This document shows, one piece after another, positions 27,975 to 34,855 of a stretch of DNA of 64,000 bases. The stretch is taken from positions 3,410,001-3,474,000 of the forward strand of contig NZ_CP022579.1 of assembly GCF_008274805.1 (NCBI RefSeq), in the 5' to 3' direction. The DNA is from Oryzomicrobium terrae. Lineage in GTDB: Bacteria; Pseudomonadota; Gammaproteobacteria; Burkholderiales; Rhodocyclaceae. The notes under the pieces were generated by a model. It searched no databases and was not told where the DNA came from. It saw only the letters and a program-made list of their open reading frames with translations. A program made the position numbers and the translations under genes. Position 1 is the first letter of the stretch, and each line of letters opens with the position of its first letter.

Positions 27975-29669
27975 ATGGCCGCGCCCCCCACCCCGGCGGC
28001 CTCCGGCCACCCCGCCGCCCGCTCCGTCACGTTTCCCGCCCGCATCGCCCCGGCCACCCTCAAGGACTGGCTCCACGACGGCGCCGAGATCGCCCTGTGC
28101 GACGTGCGCGAAGCCGGCCAGTTCGGCGAAGCCCACCTGCTCTACGCCGTGCCCCTGCCCTACAGCCGGCTGGAGCTGGACGCCCCGCGCCTGCTGCCCA
28201 ACCGCCAGGTGCGGCTGGTGCTGTGCGACGACGGCAACGGCAGTAGCGGAGGAACTGGCAGCGTGGCCGACCGGGCGGCGGAACGCCTGGCCGCCCTCGG
28301 CTACCGGCCCTACGTGCTCGACGGCGGCACCGCCGCCTGGGCTGCCGCCGGCTTCGCCCTGTTCGCCGGGGTGAACGTGCCCTCCAAGACCTTCGGCGAG
28401 CTGGTGGAGCACCGCTGCCACACGCCCCGCGTCACCCCGCAGCAGCTCGCCGCCTGGCGGGCCGAGGGCCGCGACCTGGTGGTGGTGGACGGCCGGCCCT
28501 TCGCCGAATACCGCAAGATGAACATCCCCGGGGCAGTGTGCTGCCCCAACGGCGAGCTGGCCCTGCGCATCGACGCCCTGACCCCCCGGCCGGACACCAC
28601 CATCGTGGTGAACTGCGCCGGCCGCACCCGCAGCCTGATCGGCGCCCAGACCTTGATCGACCTGGGCCTGCCCAACCCGGTGTATGCCCTGGAGAACGGC
28701 ACCCAGGGCTGGGTCCTGGCCGACCTGACACTGGAACACGGCAGCGCTCGGCGCTATCCGGACGACGCCCACCCCGCCGACCCGGAGGCGCGCCGCTACG
28801 CGGCCCGCCGCCTGGCACGGCGCTGGGGCGTGGGTAGCGCCAGTGCCGCCCGGGTCAGCGAATTCCTCGCCGATACGTCGCGCAGCACCTACCTGTGCGA
28901 CGTACGCGCTCCGGAAGAATTCCAGGCCGGCAGCCTGCCCGGCGCCCAATCCACCCCGGGGGGGCAGCTGATCCAGGCCACCGACCAGTTCATCGCCGTG
29001 CGCCGCGCCCGCCTGGTGCTGGTGGACGACGACGGCATCCGTGCCCCAGTGGTGGGGTCCTGGCTGGCACGCCTGGGCTATGAGGTGTGGGTGTTGGCTG
29101 GGGGCCTGGCGGACCAGGAGAATCTGCACGCCTGCACTGGCCGTAGCAACGGCTACCCGCCCGGGGGAACGGTCGCGCTCCCCGCTGCCCCGCCCCCCAT
29201 CGGCGCCGCCGAGCTGGCGGAACGCCTCGCCCGGGGCGACCTATGCGTCATCGACGTACGCCCGGGCATGACCTACCGCCAGGGCCACATCCCGGGTTCC
29301 ACCTGGGCGCTCCGCCCGCGCCTGGCCGACCTGGCCCTGGCCGGCCAAAACGTAGTCCTGGTGGCCGACGACCCGGCCATCGCCGCCCTGGCCGGGGACG
29401 AGGCCCGGCGGCTCGGCGCGGCCACGGTAGCCCTGCTCGACGGCGGCCTGACCGCCTGGAAAGCGACGGGCGGCCGCGTTGAAACCACGCCGGACGATCC
29501 GGCAGACAGCGCGTGCATCGACTACCTGTTTTTCGTGCACGACCGCCACGACGGCAACCGGGAGGCAGCCCGCCGCTACCTGGCCTGGGAAACCGGGCTG
29601 GTGGCCCAGCTCGATGCCCGGGAGCGGGCCGAACTGGACAGCCTAGCGCCATCTTCCAATAGGGAATAA
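27975..29669 (+). CDS. Four-domain rhodanese-like protein
   Basis: A 564-residue protein built of four rhodanese domains (about 20-130, 145-255, 285-390 and 410-500) plus a C-terminal helical tail. Only domain 2 has a clear active-site loop with Cys (VNCAGRTRS). Domain 1 has LCDDGNGSS, while domains 3 and 4 have Asp or Ala in the Cys position and are probably structural or binding domains. It likely transfers sulfane sulfur produced or handled together with the thiol dioxygenase upstream. Confidence 0.85.
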   Translation: MAAPPTPAASGHPAARSVTFPARIAPATLKDWLHDGAEIALCDVREAGQFGEAHLLYAVPLPYSRLELDAPRLLPNRQVRLVLCDDGNGSSGGTGSVADRAAERLAALGYRPYVLDGGTAAWAAAGFALFAGVNVPSKTFGELVEHRCHTPRVTPQQLAAWRAEGRDLVVVDGRPFAEYRKMNIPGAVCCPNGELALRIDALTPRPDTTIVVNCAGRTRSLIGAQTLIDLGLPNPVYALENGTQGWVLADLTLEHGSARRYPDDAHPADPEARRYAARRLARRWGVGSASAARVSEFLADTSRSTYLCDVRAPEEFQAGSLPGAQSTPGGQLIQATDQFIAVRRARLVLVDDDGIRAPVVGSWLARLGYEVWVLAGGLADQENLHACTGRSNGYPPGGTVALPAAPPPIGAAELAERLARGDLCVIDVRPGMTYRQGHIPGSTWALRPRLADLALAGQNVVLVADDPAIAALAGDEARRLGAATVALLDGGLTAWKATGGRVETTPDDPADSACIDYLFFVHDRHDGNREAARRYLAWETGLVAQLDARERAELDSLAPSSNRE

Positions 29670-29838
29670 AACCGTCGTTCGTTCAGCGTGGCCTAGCCAT
29701 TGTTACGAACGCCGCCTTTGGCGCGACGCACGGTGTCCATACAGGGCCGCTTCATGCCAAAACGGCGTGTCTCAGCATGACGGCGCGCCCTTCACGTGTC
29801 GCAGTGACGTGTAGAAATCCAGCGTGCGCGCAAAACAA
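29670..29838. other. Gene-free chromosomal spacer left of the island
   Basis: About 170 bases between the rhodanese stop and the tRNA terminator; I see no gene or clear regulatory site. Confidence 0.6.
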
Positions 29839-29870
29839 AAAGGGCCGATTCCTTGCGGAATCAGCCCTTT
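29839..29870 (-). terminator. Original chromosomal tRNA-Arg terminator
   Basis: AAAGGGC-c-GATTCC-TTGC-GGAATC-a-GCCCTTT, with a TTTTGTTTTG tract on the minus strand. It lies 9 bases beyond the displaced tRNA 3' fragment and was presumably the terminator of the tRNA before island insertion. Confidence 0.8.
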
Positions 29871-29880
29871 CTTGAATCTT

Positions 29881-29924
29881 TGGCGCGCCCGGCGCGATTC
29901 GAACGCACGACCCTGCCTTCGGAG
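29881..29924 (-). repeat. attL: displaced 3' fragment of tRNA-Arg(CCG)
   Basis: 44 bases matching the 3' half of the tRNA at 53771-53847 (CCA end, T arm, part of anticodon arm). One C is missing in the variable loop (29911-29913, CCC; right copy CCCC). Identity stops exactly after CTTCGGAG, where island sequence begins. Confidence 0.9.
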
Positions 29925-30489
29925 TGTTAAATATACTGTTGTTACTGACAGGTTCGATTTGCTCTCAATCGGGCTTAATTGCACAAATAAAATCCAACCA
30001 TATGATTAAAATATGATTTCTTGTAAGTTGATCTGTGACACGTAACACCACACAACCCCCTTACGCTCACCAAACCGTCACAACACAAGAACAAAACGCA
30101 GCAAGCTCATCACTAGCGTTCACGACGCCTTCCAGCAGGTAGGCAGACCTTAAAATCATCACTCCACGCCAATGGCTTTTAAGACGGCGTCCATAGGATC
30201 TGAGTAGAAGCTAGTCTGCAACTTGGCGATTAGGTCACTGATTCCCATATCTCGCCCTTTACAGAGAAAAGTCACGCGCACTCTGACAAGAGCGACCGCT
30301 GGGACGCCCTCTTGTTTCCTCCGGTGGCAAGGTCGTCTCGAAAGCCGAGACGAAACCAACGACCTCCGCCCGAGGCCTCATGAGATACCTAATGGGCTGC
30401 AAGTCGGCCGAGGCTGACCTTCAGCTTTCCGAACTCTCAGGCGGTAATGAAAGGTTTACCTACCACTTTAGCGATGTGCCGCGATGGGG
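29925..30489. other. Left-end island spacer
   Basis: About 565 bases with no confident gene. A 29-codon leftward ORF (30248-30159, MGISDLIAKLQ...) has a purine-rich upstream stretch and could be a micropeptide or a decayed gene end. Confidence 0.4.
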
Positions 30490-31179
30490 TCAGACGTTTT
30501 GATCGACAACTGGATAGACGGCGTCGCCCCACAGTGCGTTCGGATTGTCCATCATCAGCGCAATGATCACTGGAACCAGCTTGCCCAGCAGACGCGTGCA
30601 ATCACGTAACTGGTCGCGATTGACCTTGCCATCCCACGTCGCACCACCGTGGATCAGTTGATTGCGCAGCGTGTAGAGGCGATTGAACATGACCGAGAGC
30701 AGCGCGGGCGTATTGCCGCTGGCCAGTGCGGACTGTGCCGATTTCTTCGCGCTGGCGAACCGATCCCTCCACTCGTCTTCACCGATCCGGCCACGCTGGA
30801 ACTCCCAAAACAGGTGGAAAACATAGGGGTTGTCGAGTAGCGTGCGGATGCTGCCGGAGAATTCCTTCCAGATCAGGTCGGCGATGCGTTTGCTTGTGTC
30901 GAGATCGCAGAGCTTTTGGAGAAAGGCTGTGAAAGTAACCTTGTCGGCCGTGCGGTCACTGTCGTCGAGTTCCTGCGCGTAGGCAGCATTGAAGGCGATC
31001 CACAGAAAGATGAATTTGCCGTCCATATCCTCCGACTGCTCGGCGCGATGCAGCCAGCTCAAGGCCCTGTGGATGCGCAGCGTCAGGTTGGTCGGATGTC
31101 CGTCGCGCACCAGTCGATGGCGCTGCTTGAGGGCCGAGTGCTCTAGTGAACTTCCCGCCATGGGCTTGAGGGTAGACAT
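30490..31179 (-). CDS. HEPN-domain protein (putative RNase effector)
   Basis: A 229-residue all-alpha protein with the HEPN signature R172-N-x3-H177 (LRNQLIHGG), matching Rx4-6H. HEPN proteins are often metal-independent RNases in toxin-antitoxin and anti-phage systems. It starts 3 bases after the stop of the sacsin-like gene (TGA-tcc-ATG), so translation is coupled. As the last gene of a leftward two-gene operon it is a plausible effector for the ATPase. Nuclease activity is inferred from the motif only. Confidence 0.7.
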   Translation of the reverse strand: MSTLKPMAGSSLEHSALKQRHRLVRDGHPTNLTLRIHRALSWLHRAEQSEDMDGKFIFLWIAFNAAYAQELDDSDRTADKVTFTAFLQKLCDLDTSKRIADLIWKEFSGSIRTLLDNPYVFHLFWEFQRGRIGEDEWRDRFASAKKSAQSALASGNTPALLSVMFNRLYTLRNQLIHGGATWDGKVNRDQLRDCTRLLGKLVPVIIALMMDNPNALWGDAVYPVVDQNV

Positions 31180-31182
31180 GGA

Positions 31183-34100
31183 TCAGGCTTTCGGTTGAGA
31201 CGATTTCGGTGGTTCCGTTCGCGCGATCTGGCTCCAGCCTTTGTCGAACGTGAACGTCCGCGCGTGACCAACAGGGTTCTGAATCCTGAGAACCCGCGCT
31301 TTCTCTGCGTCGGTCGCATGCTCGACTACGTACAGCCAGTACGCATTGCCCTTCGCGTGGGCATGATCGAACTGCGTGCGGGAAAGACCCACGGGTCGAT
31401 TCTCCAGACTGCCAGTCATCGACTTGACCTCGACCCATCGAACTGGCTGGCCATCGCCGTTGGCTTCGAATAGATCGAAACCTGGGTTGCCTTCCGGAGT
31501 GCGTTGCAACCTGGGTTCGAGCGAAATGATCAGGGTAAGAGCGTGATCCTCGATCATCATCCGCGTTGCCTGATCGAGGCTGTCTGGATCAGCTTCCTCG
31601 TCGTCGGGATGGGTGCCGAGGTAGGAAATGAACGGCCTTCCGCCAGCAGAACCTGGCGCCCGCTTTCCCTGTCCCCCGTTGCTGGTTCCGCCGCTTTTTC
31701 CGCCGCCACCGGGGTGGCCACCGGAGCCACCGTGTGGCCCGTCGTTGCCCTGGCCGCCGCTACGTGGCGTCCCAGTGCCAGTTCCTCCGTGACCGCCGCG
31801 CCCTGTGCCACTCGTTGCGCCGTCGCCGCCGTCCGGGGCGAGCGATCCTGGTGGAATGTCCGGCATCCCGTCGCCATACAGGTCTTTCGCGTCGTCGTAG
31901 ACATCGTCGCCAGATGGCTTTGTGTCGTCCGCCTCCTCTTCGGTCGGAACTTCGTCAGACGGCGCGTCATCGGCTGGAGCCTCGTCATCTGAAGGTGCGC
32001 CAGTGATCCCAAGCCGGGAAGTCAGATCTGCCACGCTGGTAATGCCGAGCTTTCGCAGCAAGTCGAGGGCCGCAGGATCGATACCTGCTTCTTTGGCCAA
32101 TTGGTCGATGATCGGCGGTTTGAAGTCGATTTTGGTCAGCAAGAAGGGGTTGGTCTTCCAGCCGAGGGGATCGAACAACACAAGGTTTGGCGGCAAAAGG
32201 TCGCCGTTGGCGTCGGGCACCCACGCTACCGTGTTGAGGCGGCGAACGAAGGCAGCCGGAAATGGCGGCGTCCTGCGCTCCCCGTAATGCGACCAACTGT
32301 AAGAACCATCGAAGATGCCACGCCCACGACGTTCCTCAAGGTCACCCAAGCTCTCCCAGATCAGGCGGGCGCGCTCAATGCGTTGTTCGGGGATGAGCTT
32401 GGGCAGCAAGTCAATCAAGGCGTCGAAGCCATTCAGCACCCAGTCAACGACTCGTTCTCTGGCACCCAACTCTACGTAGCCGGTCTTTCGACGTAGTTCT
32501 CTCTTCTCTTCCAATGAAAGCGCAGTCGGCGCTTCTAGGGGACGCGGATACCTCAATGCACCACACGCCTCCAGCAATTCGCGCATCTCCTCGCCGCGCA
32601 GGCAGTCGTACCTGTCGTCAACGATGAAGACACGCGGAACGCCGGCGAAGAGCTGTTTCAGGCGGTCAGTGGCGATGTAGATGTTGCCAGGCTTGGCGAC
32701 GTAGCCTTTGGCGTCACCGGTGTCGACCACCATCACGAAGGGCGTTTCGCGTAGCGCTGTGAGGAGCTTTTCCCGTTGGGTTTTCGAATCGGTATTGAAC
32801 GCGTTGCGGATGCGCTCAATGTCGGCTGCGTATTCCTCGTCGTCAATATCGACCGTCTCTTGCTGATATTTCGGCAGCAGGTTCAACACTACGTCATCGA
32901 CTTGATCGGGTTCGGTGATGCCGAGTGCGATGAGAAAGCTGCGTGCATCAACTGACGCGCACACTGCAGAGCGTATCGTTGGGAAGCCGGTTTTGATAGC
33001 ACTCGGCAGAAAGGCTTTCGCCGCCCCGTTCTCGCGCCCAACGACGTGGGTGCCGTCTTCGAGGCGGATCAAGGGAATCTTGTCGAGGCTGCGGCGCAGG
33101 GCAGCTTCTTGACCATTCAGGAACTCGTAGAGTCGCCTCACCCAATCGTCGGATTGGGCTTCGAGAAAAGGCCCTGTCAGACGCGGAACCAGCGTGGCTG
33201 GCGTCACCTCGGCAACGTTCAGCTCCTGCATCAGGTAAGAGCGAATCTCCGGCTGTCTGTCCGGGGTGATGACGCCTGTCAGCCACGCGGAGGCCTTGGA
33301 GCCGAACACCGCTTCGATCTGCTCCGGGCTGAGCAGATCTCGCAACTCCTGCGTACGCGCCAGCTTTGCTTGGGAGGCAGGGACAAAACCACCGTCGAAT
33401 CGAGGCAGCAGCGGTTCACTCCACAGCGCCTGCCGGACGCTCTCGAAGATTGGCGCGAACATCGCTCCTGCGGGAAACTTCTCACGATCGAGCGGTAAGC
33501 AACGCAAGGCAGACGTGTCCAGCATCGCGTTGTCGCGCATCCAGCGCATCGCTTCCACCAGCAGGTTGGCCGTCTCTTTGACCAGATGCTGATTCCACGG
33601 CTCTCCGCGCGGGATATTGTCGCGGCTAGGTGTCGTGCGATACGGCCCCTGCACCAGAAAGCCGAGATTGGTCTGCACCACTGTCGGGAAGAACACCACC
33701 AGCGGCGATGAGGCCACGGGCTGAACCGACCAGCGGCCCGGCGCATCCTTGACCGCGACCAGCGAGAACGCGATCTCCACGCGACCGACGGCATCCTGCG
33801 TGTCAGAAAACATTTCACGGTGGAACACCAGCCAGTTCTGATCGACTTCCGCCTTTCCGCTCTCTTGACCGATCACCGTGATGCGACGGACGTTGCTCCC
33901 GAAGGCTTCAGGGCTGTTGCGCAAGTAGAACCCGGACGCGCCACCCTCGACACTCCAGTTGATCTCTTCGATGTGCCTCAAGAACAGCAGCGCGCCGGGG
34001 CCCAGATGCTGGAACCCCGCCGTGATCTCCTTCTGCGCGGTGTCGTCGCCATGCTTTAGCGGGAGGACGATCTGCGTTTCTCCCGCCTCGCGTTCCGTGC

Positions 34101-34521
34101 GCCCCGCCCGTTGTGGCTGCACGTAGTCCTTGATGGCGAAATCCTCGTCGCCGGAATGAATCTCAGGGCGGTCGGTAAAGGTGTAGACCGACTTGAAGCC
34201 AATACCGAACCGGCCAATCGAGAACTTGTCTTTGGTGCTCTCAGCAATGCCACACACGCCCCGGACATCCGCCTCATCGAACGGCCGCCCGAAGTGTGAG
34301 AGCGACAGCCGGGTCGGGGCCAGTTCGAACGTGACCTTGCGCGGCCCGGCCGAGTCGCCGCGCCGACCGAGTGCGTCCTCCGCGTTCTGAAGCAACTCAA
34401 AGATGAAGTGCGTCCGGTCGTCGTACCTGTCAGCAAGCAACATTGGACCGATCCGGCCGATGTCGGTGCCGTAGCGCCGCTGGTTTTCTTCGCAGATCGC
34501 TTCGTAGTTCGATGCCACCAC
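31183..34521 (-). CDS. Sacsin-like GHKL ATPase with C-terminal DUF3883 nuclease-like domain
   Basis: A 1112-residue protein. The N terminus has an Hsp90/sacsin Bergerat ATPase with N-box ELLQNAEDA (42-50) and G2 box GRFGIGFKS (103-111). A long middle region of unknown fold follows, then a 70-residue Gly/Ser-rich linker (about 889-957). The C-terminal DUF3883-like domain carries GFDL...WVEVKS, a PD-(D/E)xK-like pattern. GTG at 34521 (or 34518) was chosen because AGAGGGGGG lies just upstream; a TTG at 34557 is less likely. Similar ATPases occur in phage-defence loci. It is divergent from the HTH-UvrD-Mod-Res operon. Confidence 0.8.
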   Translation of the reverse strand: MVASNYEAICEENQRRYGTDIGRIGPMLLADRYDDRTHFIFELLQNAEDALGRRGDSAGPRKVTFELAPTRLSLSHFGRPFDEADVRGVCGIAESTKDKFSIGRFGIGFKSVYTFTDRPEIHSGDEDFAIKDYVQPQRAGRTEREAGETQIVLPLKHGDDTAQKEITAGFQHLGPGALLFLRHIEEINWSVEGGASGFYLRNSPEAFGSNVRRITVIGQESGKAEVDQNWLVFHREMFSDTQDAVGRVEIAFSLVAVKDAPGRWSVQPVASSPLVVFFPTVVQTNLGFLVQGPYRTTPSRDNIPRGEPWNQHLVKETANLLVEAMRWMRDNAMLDTSALRCLPLDREKFPAGAMFAPIFESVRQALWSEPLLPRFDGGFVPASQAKLARTQELRDLLSPEQIEAVFGSKASAWLTGVITPDRQPEIRSYLMQELNVAEVTPATLVPRLTGPFLEAQSDDWVRRLYEFLNGQEAALRRSLDKIPLIRLEDGTHVVGRENGAAKAFLPSAIKTGFPTIRSAVCASVDARSFLIALGITEPDQVDDVVLNLLPKYQQETVDIDDEEYAADIERIRNAFNTDSKTQREKLLTALRETPFVMVVDTGDAKGYVAKPGNIYIATDRLKQLFAGVPRVFIVDDRYDCLRGEEMRELLEACGALRYPRPLEAPTALSLEEKRELRRKTGYVELGARERVVDWVLNGFDALIDLLPKLIPEQRIERARLIWESLGDLEERRGRGIFDGSYSWSHYGERRTPPFPAAFVRRLNTVAWVPDANGDLLPPNLVLFDPLGWKTNPFLLTKIDFKPPIIDQLAKEAGIDPAALDLLRKLGITSVADLTSRLGITGAPSDDEAPADDAPSDEVPTEEEADDTKPSGDDVYDDAKDLYGDGMPDIPPGSLAPDGGDGATSGTGRGGHGGTGTGTPRSGGQGNDGPHGGSGGHPGGGGKSGGTSNGGQGKRAPGSAGGRPFISYLGTHPDDEEADPDSLDQATRMMIEDHALTLIISLEPRLQRTPEGNPGFDLFEANGDGQPVRWVEVKSMTGSLENRPVGLSRTQFDHAHAKGNAYWLYVVEHATDAEKARVLRIQNPVGHARTFTFDKGWSQIARTEPPKSSQPKA

Positions 34522-34642
34522 CGCCCCCCTCTCGGTCAGGCATCTGTCTGATGCCAAGTTTGCCCAAGTCTGCCCAATTGCGAAACATTATGACAAGATA
34601 TGGTGTTAAACCAAGCTCGGTGCAAATGACATAGGAAAGCCG

Positions 34643-34855
34643 ATGAGCGACCAGCCCGACGAGATCCTCACGATTGATGAGGTTGCTGCCTTCCTGAAGG
34701 CAGGCAAACGCACGGTCTATCGTCTGGCCGCCAGCGGCAAGCTCCCCGCATTCAAGCTTGGGGGAACTTGGCGCTTCAGACGCAGCGATCTGGATCAGTG
34801 GATCGCCAGTCGCGTCGGCAAGGCAATGGTGGATGACGACGAGGGGGCGGAATGA
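34643..34855 (+). CDS. Excisionase/MerR-like helix-turn-helix protein
   Basis: A 70-residue DNA-binding protein with the excisionase-type winged HTH LTIDEVAAFLKAGKRTVYRLAASGKL and the tail ...WRFRRSDLDQWI. It heads the rightward operon; its stop overlaps the helicase start as ATGA. It is far from the integrase, so it more likely regulates the divergent defence promoters or targets the complex to DNA than serves as the island excisionase. Confidence 0.85.
   Translation: MSDQPDEILTIDEVAAFLKAGKRTVYRLAASGKLPAFKLGGTWRFRRSDLDQWIASRVGKAMVDDDEGAE

Noticed and set aside
30159-30248. 29-codon leftward ORF with purine-rich leader
   Set aside because: Too short and unsupported; mentioned only in the spacer entry.
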